Source: Anaerolineaceae bacterium UBA3924 (GTDB lineage Bacteria; Chloroflexota; Anaerolineae; Anaerolineales; Anaerolineaceae). From it: a DNA stretch of 20,820 bases. Shown here piece after piece: positions 1-7,347 of this stretch. Under the pieces are notes generated by a model, which was not told the origin of the DNA, did not search any database, and worked only from the letters and a program-made list of their open reading frames with translations. A program made the translations under genes and the position numbers. Position 1 is the stretch's first letter. Every line of letters starts with the position of its first letter. The DNA lies in the NCBI GenBank assembly GCA_002385985.1, contig DGEO01000034.1, positions 9,535 through 30,354 on the forward strand, read 5' to 3'.

Positions 1-29
1 TACCAATCGATGAGGTTCAGCCGGCGGTC

Positions 30-722
30 TCACTGCTGGCGGCGGTCTGCGAACCAGTAGCCGATCCCCCACTTGGTGAGGATGTAGTTCGGGTCGCCGG
101 GGTTGTCTTCTATTTTCTCGCGCAGGTAGCGGATGTACAGCGACAGGCTGGCGGTGGCGTCGGTGTAGCCCTCGCCCCAGGCCTCGCGCAGCAGCTCCTC
201 GTGGGTCACCACGGCGCCCATGTTCTTCACCAGCGCGCGCAGCAGGCGGAACTCGGTCGGGGTCAGGTGCACCATTTCCCCGTCGCGGTACACGTGCTGG
301 GTCTCCAGGTCGATGCGCAGCCGGCCGTCGTCGTAGTGGTTGTCGGATTTGTCCCTGTTCACCCGCCGCTTGAGCAGCGCCTGCACGCGGGCCTCCACCT
401 CGCGCAGGCTGAAAGGTTTGCGCACGTAATCGTCACCGCCCACCTCAAAGCCCTTGATCAGGTCCTGCTCCAGGCCCTTGGCGGTGAGGAAGAGGATGGG
501 CACGTCGGACATTTCCCGCAGGCGCTTGCAGGTGTCATACCCGTCCATTTCGGGCATCATCACGTCCAGCACGATCAGGTCCGGGTGGGTTTCATACGCC
601 AGTTTGATGCCGTCCAGCCCGGTGTTGGCCGTCATCACCTGGTAGCCCTTGGCCCGCAGGTTCAGCTCGAGGACCTCCGTCAATGTCTCGTCATCGTCAA
701 TGACCAGGATTTTGGGTTTCAA
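30..722 (-). CDS. OmpR/PhoB-family response regulator
   Basis: Cytoplasmic DNA-binding response regulator, presumed target of the adjacent histidine kinase. From the chosen start it is 230 residues. The receiver domain is at about 3-115, with the acidic pocket IDDDE near residue 10, phosphoacceptor D53 in VLDVMMPEMDG, the switch Thr in FLTAK and the conserved Lys in RKPFS (K102). A winged-helix domain follows (about 133-227), with the typical LTPTEFRLL and IRYLREKIE elements. I chose a TTG start at 722 because AGGAGA (729-734) sits six bases upstream and the protein then begins MKPKILVIDDDE, the usual form. A further in-frame TTG at 737 would add five residues but lies on top of that ribosome site. 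The start overlaps the kinase 3' end by 26 bases, so translation is probably coupled. Family very sure; target genes unknown. Confidence 0.95.
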   Translation of the reverse strand: MKPKILVIDDDETLTEVLELNLRAKGYQVMTANTGLDGIKLAYETHPDLIVLDVMMPEMDGYDTCKRLREMSDVPILFLTAKGLEQDLIKGFEVGGDDYVRKPFSLREVEARVQALLKRRVNRDKSDNHYDDGRLRIDLETQHVYRDGEMVHLTPTEFRLLRALVKNMGAVVTHEELLREAWGEGYTDATASLSLYIRYLREKIEDNPGDPNYILTKWGIGYWFADRRQQ

Positions 723-3168
723 TTGGCTTCTCCTCAAGCACGGCGCTGGTACGCGCCATGGGCAAGTTGAAGGTGAATTGAGATCCCTGTCCCGGTTCGC
801 TTTCCACCCAGATGTCGCCTTCCATCGCGTTCACCAGAATTTTGGTAATGTACAGGCCGAGACCATGCCCGTAAACCACCTGGGCATCCCCGCCGTCCAC
901 GCGGTAAAAGCGTTCGAAAATCCGGGTCTGAGCTTCCGCAGGAATCCCCTTGCCCTGGTCTTTCACGCTGACCAGGACCCGCTCGTCCGGGGTGGCTTCC
1001 ATGCTCACTTCAATCCTTGTCCCCCCCGGTGAATATTTTACCGCATTGTCCAGCAAATTATTAAGGACCAGAAACAGGCTGTTTTCATCCGCCTGCACCC
1101 ACAGCGTGCCGGACTCCTTCAGAACGAACTCGAAGTTTGGCACGGTTTTTCGCCAGTGCTGGATGGTCTCCTCGATGATGAAGTTGATCGGGATGGGCCG
1201 GATCTGGAAATCGAAGTTGGCCGATTCCAGCCGGTGTACGTTCAGCATGCGGTCCAGGAAGCGTGCCAGGCGCTGGGTTTCGGCCACCATGATCTCCAGG
1301 TGCTGCGCCTGCCGGCCGGTCAGCTGGTGGGCCATCTGGTCCTGCAGCGTCTCGGCGATCGAGGAGATCTTCGTCAGCGGGGTGCGCATCTCGTGCGAGA
1401 TGGCCGCGATCAGCTCCTGCTGCAGCCGGTCCAGCTCCTCCTGGCGGGTAATGTCGCGGAACAGCACCACCAGGCCGACCGGCTTTTCCTGCTCGTCGAC
1501 CACCGGCGCGACCGACACCGAGGCCACCAGCTTGCTGCCCAGGCGCTGGCGGACGACCAGCTTGTCCACCGTGCCGGATTTGAGCAGGTTGAGCAGCCGC
1601 TCAGGGGGCTGCAGCTCGGAGGTTTTGATCTCGTCGCTGATTCGGAAAATGTTGTTCAAATGCTGGCCGGCCAGGCTGCCGGCGGTGTAGCCGGTCAGCT
1701 TTTCGGCGGCCGGGTTCATGGTCAGGATGTGGCCTTCCCAGTCCGAAGTGATCAGCCCGTCGGCGATCGAGTCAATGATCAGGCCGATCTGCTGTTTTTC
1801 CTTTTGAATCTCCGAGAACAGGCGGGCGTTTTCCAGCGCGATGGCCACGTGATCGGTCAGCAGCGAGAGCGCCCAGTCCGAAGTCTCGTCAAAGGCCTGA
1901 GGCTGGGGGCATTCAACCACCACCGCACCCAGCGTTTGCCCGCGCCGCTGGATCAGCGCCAGCGACTGCGACTGGGTCCGGGGGAAGAACGGCGGCAGGT
2001 ACATCTCGTCGTGCAGCAGCACCGGCGTCTTGCCGCTCAGGATGGCCTGCTCCAGGTTGAGCAGCGCCTGGCGGTTGGTGACCTCCATCGCCCGGGTGTG
2101 GATCAGCTGGATCAGGTCGTCCACGTCCAGGATGATGGTGCCGGATTCAGCCCCGGTGATCTCGATGGCGCACTGCAGCGTCAGGTCGATGATGTTCCGC
2201 ATGTCGAAGTTGGAGTTCAGCTCGCGGGTGGTGCGCTGGATGGCGGCCAGCTGTGTCATGCGCTGCTCCAGCGCGAAGTCCGTGCGCGCGTACAGCCCGG
2301 CCTGCTCCAGCGCCTTCTGCCCGGCCAGCACCAGATCGTCCAGCACCTGCATGTCGGACTGGGCGAAGTTGTAGCCGTTTTCGCGGATAACCACCAGGCA
2401 GCCCAGCTTCGAGCCGTTGGAATGTTTGAGCGGCCGGGTCAGCAGGCTGCGCGGCGGCCGCTCCCCTCCGGGGACGGGGAGCAGGATTGAGTCCGGGGCG
2501 TCCAGATCCTGCAGGTACATTGGGCTGCTGCGCTCTACCAGCCACTGGGCCAGCGTCAGGCTGCCGGAGGACTGCTCGCCTGGTTCCGGCAGCGGGTGTT
2601 TGGTGTCGCTGGTGATCAGCTCCCACTGCCCGTTCAGCGGGTTGGAGAGAATGATGGCCGCCTCGTCGGCGTCAAGCGCTTGGCGGGCCGAGCGCAGGAT
2701 GAACCCGGTCACCTTGTTCAGGTTGGAGGTGCGGCTGAGCAGCGCCTCGCGATCGCGCACGGCCAGGCGCAGCGCCGTCTGCGACTGAACCGAGGAGGAT
2801 AAATCCGCGACCACGTAGGCAACCACGAACAGGATCAGCGAGATGGCCACCTGCTCGAGGGTGATCAGCGACAGCCCGCTGCGCAGCGACAGCGCGTACA
2901 GCTCCATCCAGAAGGCGCTGTTGAAGAACAGCGCCACGGTCACCCCCGCCCCCACTCCATAATAGTAGGCCGTCACCGCCACCGGGATGACCGCCCCGTA
3001 GCGCAGGAGCGGAAACAGCCCGATGGACTGCTCGCCGCTGAGCAGCGCCAGGTACATGATGATCATCCACAGCAGGATGGTCAGCACCGTAAGCGCCAGA
3101 ACCTGCCGGTCCCGGCGGCCCCAGTGGCGCGGCTCGCGCAGCAGTTTGGGGTTGACGTTTCGAATCAT
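697..3168 (-). CDS. Membrane-anchored GAF-GAF-PAS sensor histidine kinase
   Basis: Sensor kinase of 823 residues that should phosphorylate the response regulator encoded immediately downstream. The N-terminus has about four hydrophobic segments (roughly 22-43, 51-68, 70-92, 102-122) with little extracytoplasmic sequence, so the signal may be in the membrane or cytoplasm. Two GAF-like regions follow (about 145-290 and 305-455), then a PAS domain (about 462-580, with DSIADGLITSD and NPAAEKLTGY). HisKA follows with phosphoacceptor H592 in ISHEMRTPL. The HATPase domain shows N box LLDNAVKY, G1 DQGKGIP, F box FERFYR and G2 GHGLGLYI. The ATG overlaps the stop of the upstream membrane-protein gene as ATGA and has no convincing Shine-Dalgarno site, which points to translational coupling. 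The ligand cannot be told from sequence. Confidence 0.95.
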   Translation of the reverse strand: MIRNVNPKLLREPRHWGRRDRQVLALTVLTILLWMIIMYLALLSGEQSIGLFPLLRYGAVIPVAVTAYYYGVGAGVTVALFFNSAFWMELYALSLRSGLSLITLEQVAISLILFVVAYVVADLSSSVQSQTALRLAVRDREALLSRTSNLNKVTGFILRSARQALDADEAAIILSNPLNGQWELITSDTKHPLPEPGEQSSGSLTLAQWLVERSSPMYLQDLDAPDSILLPVPGGERPPRSLLTRPLKHSNGSKLGCLVVIRENGYNFAQSDMQVLDDLVLAGQKALEQAGLYARTDFALEQRMTQLAAIQRTTRELNSNFDMRNIIDLTLQCAIEITGAESGTIILDVDDLIQLIHTRAMEVTNRQALLNLEQAILSGKTPVLLHDEMYLPPFFPRTQSQSLALIQRRGQTLGAVVVECPQPQAFDETSDWALSLLTDHVAIALENARLFSEIQKEKQQIGLIIDSIADGLITSDWEGHILTMNPAAEKLTGYTAGSLAGQHLNNIFRISDEIKTSELQPPERLLNLLKSGTVDKLVVRQRLGSKLVASVSVAPVVDEQEKPVGLVVLFRDITRQEELDRLQQELIAAISHEMRTPLTKISSIAETLQDQMAHQLTGRQAQHLEIMVAETQRLARFLDRMLNVHRLESANFDFQIRPIPINFIIEETIQHWRKTVPNFEFVLKESGTLWVQADENSLFLVLNNLLDNAVKYSPGGTRIEVSMEATPDERVLVSVKDQGKGIPAEAQTRIFERFYRVDGGDAQVVYGHGLGLYITKILVNAMEGDIWVESEPGQGSQFTFNLPMARTSAVLEEKPIETQNPGH

Positions 3169-4070
3169 AGCGGGAACAGCTGCATCATAACAAAGGTGAA
3201 GACCAGGTTTGCCACCATGCAGGGCAGCAGGCTCTTGCGCCGGTACAGCAGGAACACGTTGATCAGCGACAGCCCGGTGCGGTAGACCAGCACCACCAGC
3301 CCCAGGGTGATGGACGGGGTGTAGAGCGCCAGCACCAGATACAGCAGCACGTTGAGCACGGTGATGCGCAGGGTGGTGTTCCAGTAGGAGTTGCCTGCCT
3401 CCTCAAACAGCAGGTGAAAGCCCAGCCCGCGGAAAAGGAACTCCTCGGCGGGCACCCACAGCCCGGCCAGCAGGCTGAACGACCAGAACAGCGCCGACTC
3501 GGAGAACCCCAGCCGGGCAACCGCGTCGCCGGGCAGGAACTCGGTGATGAACAGCAGGTGCACGGCCAGCGCGCCCCCGCTCATCGCGCCGATCACCACG
3601 TTGGGCAGCCATTCGTTCACGTGCAGGCCCAGGCGGCGGGCCTCCACCGGGTGACGGCTCAGAATGGGCAGCATGATCGACCAGCTCACCGCCGGGATGA
3701 TCAGGCTGATCACCACCGCCCAGTACGGCAGGATGTCCGAGACGCCCTGCGGCACGCGCGGGTCCAGGTAGGCGGCCGAAGCTGCAAGAGCAAACAGGAT
3801 GGGGATGAGCAGCAGGCTCAGCGTCACCCGCCCGCGGGAGCGGCGGTAGAGGGTCCACAGAGCGAAGCCCAGGAAGAGCGACCAGGACAGGGAGAAGCGC
3901 AGCACGTTGACCCACAGCCGGGGCAGGTTCAGCAGCGTGATGCAGAAGACCAGCACCGCCGACAGCAGGATGAGCACCTGTCCTGTGCGCCAGAGGTGCG
4001 TGTTTTCCGTCATCTTGCGGTACAGCTGCTCCTGCCAGTCTCTGCGAACCGTCAGGTTTAAGCCACTCAT
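3165..4070 (-). CDS. CPBP-family (CAAX protease-like) membrane protein, degenerate active site
   Basis: Integral membrane protein of 301 residues with about seven to eight hydrophobic segments. The segment AEEFLFRG (E209, E210, R214) matches the first signature, EExxxR, of CPBP/Abi intramembrane proteases. The later signatures are not intact: where the family has F-x3-H there is LLYLVLALY, and where it has H-x3-N there is ANLVFTF. Both expected metal-ligand histidines therefore appear to be absent, and a non-proteolytic role is likely. The ATG at 4070 is preceded by GGGGAGA. The open frame continues 136 codons upstream, but that extension overlaps the divergent lacI gene, has no membrane-protein character and is not used. 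The gene heads an operon with the kinase and regulator (ATGA overlap), so it may act as a sensor partner. Assignment rests on one motif plus topology. Confidence 0.72.
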   Translation of the reverse strand: MSGLNLTVRRDWQEQLYRKMTENTHLWRTGQVLILLSAVLVFCITLLNLPRLWVNVLRFSLSWSLFLGFALWTLYRRSRGRVTLSLLLIPILFALAASAAYLDPRVPQGVSDILPYWAVVISLIIPAVSWSIMLPILSRHPVEARRLGLHVNEWLPNVVIGAMSGGALAVHLLFITEFLPGDAVARLGFSESALFWSFSLLAGLWVPAEEFLFRGLGFHLLFEEAGNSYWNTTLRITVLNVLLYLVLALYTPSITLGLVVLVYRTGLSLINVFLLYRRKSLLPCMVANLVFTFVMMQLFPL

Positions 4071-4121
4071 GGTCTCCCCTTCTCCAGCGGCGAGTAGGCC
4101 GGCCGCGCGTCCTGTCCATTG

Positions 4122-4150
4122 TTTATAACATAGCCGGATTTTACTGGCAA
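4122..4150 (-). promoter_or_regulatory. Sigma70-like promoter of the CPBP-kinase-regulator operon
   Basis: Read on the minus strand there is TTGCCA (4150-4145), a 17-base spacer, then TATAAA (4127-4122), five of six matches in each box. Transcription would start near 4115, giving a leader of about 45 bases to the ATG at 4070. Confidence 0.6.
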
Positions 4151-4272
4151 TAATCGAATTTTTCAGCCCGATTACCCTAGTGGCTATGCGCAGTTTCATA
4201 GACTGCTCGCCGGCCAGCCGCTTCCACCCGCTTTGCCTGCAGCTTTCTCTCCCGATTCTCCGCCCAATACAA

Positions 4273-4301
4273 TTGACGGAGAATCGTGATTGTGCTAAGC
4301 T
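4273..4301 (+). promoter_or_regulatory. Candidate promoter of lacI
   Basis: TTGACG (4273-4278), a 17-base spacer and TAAGCT (4296-4301), with TG one base before the -10 box (extended -10). The -10 box alone is poor. It is believed mainly because the same arrangement recurs upstream of the transport genes. The -35 box overlaps one arm of the 9-base inverted repeat at 4254-4285. Confidence 0.45.
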
Positions 4302-4309
4302 TACGTAAG
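4300..4309. promoter_or_regulatory. Candidate autoregulatory operator of the LacI-family protein
   Basis: CTTACGTAAG is a perfect 10-base palindrome with a central CpG, as is usual for LacI-family operators. Its centre lies 8.5 bases from the first base of the -10 box, the same offset as for the palindrome at 5800-5811. It would cover the transcription start. Confidence 0.4.
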
Positions 4310-4398
4310 AGTGCCAGCACGCTCTTCTCGAGGGCGCCGCACACGTTAACCCTGGTACCGTAAAATATAAATGCCAGGCGATACAGCGAGGGCAGATC

Positions 4399-5454
4399 GT
4401 GCGAAGCAAACCAATTACCAGCCAGGATGTGGCACGCCGGGCAGGTGTCTCCCGGGCGACCGTCTCCCTGGTCCTCAACCAGGTGGAGTCCGCCCAGATT
4501 AGCCCGGAAACCGCGCAGCGAGTGTTTCAGGCCGCGCAGGAACTGAACTACGTTCCTGTCGCAGCCGCTCAGGCGCTGGTCAGCCGCCGCTCGCAGTGCA
4601 TCGGGCTGGTTCTCTCGCGCCAGCGGCACAACATCGGTTCGGATGTGGTGCTCAACCACATGATCGAATCCGTGCTGGACACTTTGCACCCGGCCGGCAT
4701 GCGGCTGATGATTGACGTGGTCGAAGATTTCTTTGACCACGATTCTTATTTAAAGCTGGTGCGCTCGCGGCAGGTGGACGGCATCATCCTGTGCGGCCCG
4801 CGCTTCGACGACGAGGCCCTGGGCCGCCTGATGGACGACGGCTTCCCCACCGTGCTGATCGGACGGCTGCCCGGCTCTCCCGTGTACTCGGTCGACATCG
4901 ACAACGTCGCCGCCGCGCGGGAGGCCACCGCCCACCTGATCAGCCTGGGGCGCCGCCGCATCGCCTGCATCACCAACGCCCAGCCCATTTACGCGGCCTC
5001 CATCGACCGCCTGGAAGGCTACCGCCAGGCGCTGGAGGCGGCTTCCATTCCTTTTGACGACTGCCTGGTCCGCTACGGGAACTACGTCCCCGAATCAGGC
5101 TACGAGCAAATGCTCAGCCTGCTGGATTCGGGCCAGGAGTTTGACGCAGTCTTCATCGCCAGCGATGTGGTGGCCATTGGCGCGCTGGCGGCGCTGCGCG
5201 AGCGGGGCCTGAACGTCCCCGAGGACGTGGCCGTGATGGGGTTTGACGACGTCCCGCAGGCCAGCTACACTTCCCCGCCCCTGAGCAGCATTCACCTGCC
5301 GTTTGAGCAGATCACACGCCAGGCCACCGAGGCTCTGCTGGCAATCATCAGTGACAGGCCCCCACCGGAGCGGCAGAAGGTGCTGCCCTTCAAGCTGGTC
5401 GTGCGCCAGTCCTGCGGAGGCCTGACCCAACCGGTCCGCCTTGGAGGAGCATGA
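4399..5454 (+). CDS. LacI-family transcriptional regulator
   Basis: Cytoplasmic repressor-type regulator of 351 residues. The N-terminal helix-turn-helix is plain at residues 6-27 (ITSQDVARRAGVSRATVS), followed by the hinge and a periplasmic-binding-protein-like effector domain from about 60 to 340, with family features such as SRRSQCIGLV, RSRQVDGIIL, ASDVVAIGALAAL and VAVMGFDD. The start is GTG at 4399, with GAGGG (4388-4392) six bases upstream; the coding frame from there begins directly at the helix-turn-helix. The next genes on the same strand are a sugar ABC importer and trehalose synthase, so the effector is probably an alpha-glucoside such as maltose, trehalose or a derivative. Control of its own promoter and of the transport operon is inferred from matching palindromes. 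Confidence 0.93.
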   Translation: MRSKPITSQDVARRAGVSRATVSLVLNQVESAQISPETAQRVFQAAQELNYVPVAAAQALVSRRSQCIGLVLSRQRHNIGSDVVLNHMIESVLDTLHPAGMRLMIDVVEDFFDHDSYLKLVRSRQVDGIILCGPRFDDEALGRLMDDGFPTVLIGRLPGSPVYSVDIDNVAAAREATAHLISLGRRRIACITNAQPIYAASIDRLEGYRQALEAASIPFDDCLVRYGNYVPESGYEQMLSLLDSGQEFDAVFIASDVVAIGALAALRERGLNVPEDVAVMGFDDVPQASYTSPPLSSIHLPFEQITRQATEALLAIISDRPPPERQKVLPFKLVVRQSCGGLTQPVRLGGA

Positions 5455-5524
5455 GCTTCAGGGAGGAGGGAGAAGTCGTTACCCGGATAGGGAAAGTCCC
5501 AACAGGAACGTGGGTGATTCCCGA

Positions 5525-5553
5525 TTGACGCGGTTTCGTCAGAGTGCTAGGGT
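5525..5553 (+). promoter_or_regulatory. Candidate distal promoter of the sugar transporter operon
   Basis: TTGACG (5525-5530), a 17-base spacer and TAGGGT (5548-5553), with TGC just before the -10 box. ATTGACG, 13 bases, then GTGCTA is shared exactly with the lacI promoter. A TATAAG at 5559-5564 is an alternative -10 box, but without a good -35 box. Confidence 0.4.
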
Positions 5554-5579
5554 GAGCGTATAAGGCTTTCCACCGCCTG

Positions 5580-5602
5580 GTCTCTCCGCGCGCCGGAGGG
5601 AC
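5580..5602 (+). other. Stem-loop in the operon leader
   Basis: GTCTCTCCG (5580-5588) pairs with CGGAGGGAC (5594-5602) across the loop CGCGC: nine pairs including one G-U. No T run follows, so it is not a typical intrinsic terminator for the upstream lacI gene. Confidence 0.5.
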
Positions 5603-5707
5603 AGCGCCTCACGGGGGCAGTGATCAAACTGAGGTACGCAGGTGGTTTGCCAGCTGCCCGGGCCCGCAGACGGCCGGTCCATAATCCAGGGAAAATCGAA
5701 TAGCCAG

Positions 5708-5729
5708 TCCTGTACAGGAAGGAGGTGAT
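5708..5729 (+). promoter_or_regulatory. 12-base palindrome fused to a strong SD-like sequence
   Basis: TCCTGTACAGGA (5708-5719) is a perfect palindrome. It is followed at once by AAGGAGGTGAT (5719-5729), which is complementary to 11 bases of the usual 16S rRNA 3' end. No start codon at normal spacing opens a sensible reading frame; the overlapping GTG leads to a stop after four codons. Confidence 0.35.
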
Positions 5730-5773
5730 TACCCGGTAAATTCCACTCGCTCAACACCGACCGGCGCGCCATC

Positions 5774-5802
5774 CTGACGAGCCGGACAGGGAACGCTAGT
5801 AA
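5774..5802 (+). promoter_or_regulatory. Candidate proximal promoter of the sugar transporter operon
   Basis: CTGACG (5774-5779), a 17-base spacer and TAGTAA (5797-5802). Both boxes are imperfect. The layout, TGACG then 13 bases then a GCTA core, repeats that of the lacI promoter, and a palindrome overlaps the -10 box and start site. Confidence 0.4.
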
Positions 5803-5811
5803 CACGTGTTA
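5800..5811. promoter_or_regulatory. Candidate LacI-family operator before the binding-protein gene
   Basis: TAACACGTGTTA is a perfect 12-base palindrome with a central CpG, 26 bases upstream of the ATG and overlapping the end of the candidate -10 box. Occupancy would block transcription of the transport operon. Its core ACGT and its distance from the -10 box match the palindrome at 4300-4309. Confidence 0.5.
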
Positions 5812-5837
5812 GTTCGATCAATCAAGGAGAGAGAAAG

Positions 5838-7250
5838 ATGAAAAAACCGTTTGTCTGGTTGTCCTTGCTCCTGGTCCTTGCCCTGACCTTGAGCGCCTGC
5901 GGCACCGCCGCGACCACCGAGCCGCCCGCGGTCGAGACCCAACCCCCGGCTGTTGAGCCGTCTGAGCCTCCGGCCGCTACCGAACCGCCGGTGGAAGAGA
6001 CCACCGAAGCCCCGGTTGAAACCGAAGCACCCACCGAGCCTGCGACGGAAGAACCTGTCGCCGGTGAGATCGACTGCTTCGGCGCTGAGGGCACCTCGGT
6101 GTCCCTGCTCTACCAGTGGTCCGGCCTTGAAGAAGAGAACCTGACCAACATCCTGCAGCCGCTGCTGGACGCCTGCGACATCACTCTCGAAGTCGAGTCC
6201 ACCCGCGACCAGGCCATCCTGGACACCCGCGTGCAGGCCAACAACCCGCCTGACATCGCCTTCTGGAACATCGCTCAGCTGGAGCAGTACGCGGACCTGC
6301 TGGTTGCCATCGACGACCTGCCGGTGGCCCAGGAGAACTACGCTGACTTCTGGCGCGAGCTGGGTTCCATTGACGGCACCTGGTACGGCCTGCCCGTCAA
6401 GGCGGACGTGAAATCCATCATCTGGTACAGCCCGGTGGCCTTCGAAGCCTTCGGCTACACCGTTCCCGAGACCTGGGATGATCTGGAAGCGCTGGTCGAG
6501 CAGATGGTCGCCGACGGCAACACCCCCTGGTCCATGGGCTTTGAGTCCGGTGACGCCACTGGCTGGACGGGCACCGACTTCATCCAGGACATCCTGCTGG
6601 TCACCCAGGGGCCCAACTTCGTTCAGGGCCTGATCGACGGCACGGTTGCCTACAACGACCCGGCTGTGGCCGAAGCCTATGAGCTGTACGGCCGCTGGGC
6701 CCGCGACGAGGCCTACACCGTGGGCGGCGCTCAGGGCACCCTGTCCACCGGCTTCAACGATGCCATCCTGGCGGTCTTCGCCGATCCCCCGCTGGCGATG
6801 ATGGTCAAGCAGTCCGGTTTCGCCGGCGGCACCATCGCTGAGACCTACCCGGCTCTGGTGTACGGCGTGGACTATGACTTCTTCCAGGTGCCCGGTGTGC
6901 AGGGCCTGCAGGGCGGCACCGACTGGATGATGGCCTTCTCGGACAGCCCGGCTGTGCAGGCGGTCTTCGCCTACCTGAGCAGCGAAACCGGCGCCCGCCG
7001 GTGGGCTGAGGTCGGCTTCGACATCACCCCGAACCTGGCCGGCGCTGAGGGTTACACCAACGAATCGCTGGCCAAGCGCGCTGACATGCTCTACAACGCC
7101 GCGACCCTGGTGGCTGACGTCGGCGACGCCATCCCCGGCGGTTTCGGCTCCGCTGAGTTCCGCGCGGTCACAGACTTCGTGAACGGCGCTGATCTGCAGC
7201 CGCTGCTGGACAACCTGGCGGAAATCCAGGCCCAGAACACCGGCCAGTAG
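5838..7250 (+). CDS. Sugar ABC transporter substrate-binding lipoprotein (family 1)
   Basis: Extracytoplasmic substrate-binding protein of 470 residues that should deliver sugar to the two permeases downstream. The N-terminus is a lipoprotein signal with lipobox LSAC (C21), followed by a low-complexity Thr/Pro/Glu tether to about residue 75. The family 1 solute-binding fold runs from about 84 to 460, with typical features such as NPPDIAFWN, GTWYGLPVKADVKSIIWYSP and ETWDDLEALVEQM. Two cysteines (C80 and C113) near the domain start could form a disulfide. The ATG has AAGGAG (5824-5829) eight bases upstream. The downstream trehalose synthase suggests an alpha-glucoside ligand, but the sequence alone does not fix it. 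A strong hairpin follows the stop, probably favouring more binding protein than permease. Confidence 0.93.
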   Translation: MKKPFVWLSLLLVLALTLSACGTAATTEPPAVETQPPAVEPSEPPAATEPPVEETTEAPVETEAPTEPATEEPVAGEIDCFGAEGTSVSLLYQWSGLEEENLTNILQPLLDACDITLEVESTRDQAILDTRVQANNPPDIAFWNIAQLEQYADLLVAIDDLPVAQENYADFWRELGSIDGTWYGLPVKADVKSIIWYSPVAFEAFGYTVPETWDDLEALVEQMVADGNTPWSMGFESGDATGWTGTDFIQDILLVTQGPNFVQGLIDGTVAYNDPAVAEAYELYGRWARDEAYTVGGAQGTLSTGFNDAILAVFADPPLAMMVKQSGFAGGTIAETYPALVYGVDYDFFQVPGVQGLQGGTDWMMAFSDSPAVQAVFAYLSSETGARRWAEVGFDITPNLAGAEGYTNESLAKRADMLYNAATLVADVGDAIPGGFGSAEFRAVTDFVNGADLQPLLDNLAEIQAQNTGQ

Positions 7251-7266
7251 TACGCTTTGCTCCTGC

Positions 7267-7292
7267 GAGGGGCGCCTTTCGGGGCGCCCCTC
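7267..7292 (+). other. Intercistronic stem-loop after the binding-protein gene
   Basis: GAGGGGCGCC (7267-7276) pairs perfectly with GGCGCCCCTC (7283-7292) over the loop TTTCGG. No T run follows. Such hairpins between binding-protein and permease genes commonly stabilise the upstream message or terminate transcription partly; either fits here. Confidence 0.75.
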
Positions 7293-7347
7293 CCCTTCCC
7301 AACAGACCGCCCCGATCTCTTAACATTAACCAGAGAGGAGGTCTCCC

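Larger units (their letters stand above)
4071..4398. other. Divergent intergenic region with two opposing promoters
   Basis: This 328-base gap separates the minus-strand sensor operon from plus-strand lacI. Besides the two promoters listed separately it holds a perfect 9-base inverted repeat, GATTCTCCG (4254-4262) and CGGAGAATC (4277-4285) with a 14-base spacer; the 10-base palindrome CTTACGTAAG (4300-4309); and a hairpin AAGAGTGC (4307-4314) with GCAC-GC-TCTT (4317-4326), interrupted by a two-base bulge. An AT-rich tract lies at 4361-4372. No gene is apparent. Confidence 0.6.
5455..5837 (+). other. Long regulatory leader region before the sugar transporter operon
   Basis: This 383-base gap has no convincing gene. 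It contains two candidate promoters (5525-5553 and 5774-5802), a small hairpin TGACG/CGTCA (5526-5530 with 5537-5541), a strong 9-pair hairpin (5580-5602), the palindrome TCCTGTACAGGA (5708-5719) running straight into AAGGAGGTGAT (5719-5729), and the palindrome TAACACGTGTTA (5800-5811). If transcription starts at the first promoter the leader is about 280 bases, long enough for RNA-level control. I could not match it to a known riboswitch class. Confidence 0.5.

Noticed and set aside
1..33. A GTG at 33 on the minus strand overlaps the response-regulator stop as GTGA and opens a frame to the window edge.
   Set aside because: Only 11 codons are visible and there is no ribosome site, so a gene cannot be supported.
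1156..2490. Long plus-strand open frame opposite the histidine kinase.
   Set aside because: Shadow of a GC-rich gene: composition dominated by H, Q, R, L, G, V, with no domain.
4071..4478. 136-codon upstream extension of the CPBP-like reading frame.
   Set aside because: It overlaps the divergent lacI start, and a good ribosome site lies directly before ATG 4070.
5488..5502. GGGAAAGTCCC resembles the GAGGAAAGTCC core of RNase P RNA.
   Set aside because: The other conserved RNase P elements, such as the 3' ACAGAA region and P4 partner, were not found in the gap.
5539..5805. 88-codon minus-strand open frame in the operon leader.
   Set aside because: No ribosome site, no recognisable protein features, and it lies across promoter elements and palindromes.
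5811..5823. AGTTCGATCAAT looks like a tRNA T-loop.
   Set aside because: No acceptor, D-arm or anticodon arm can be folded around it.
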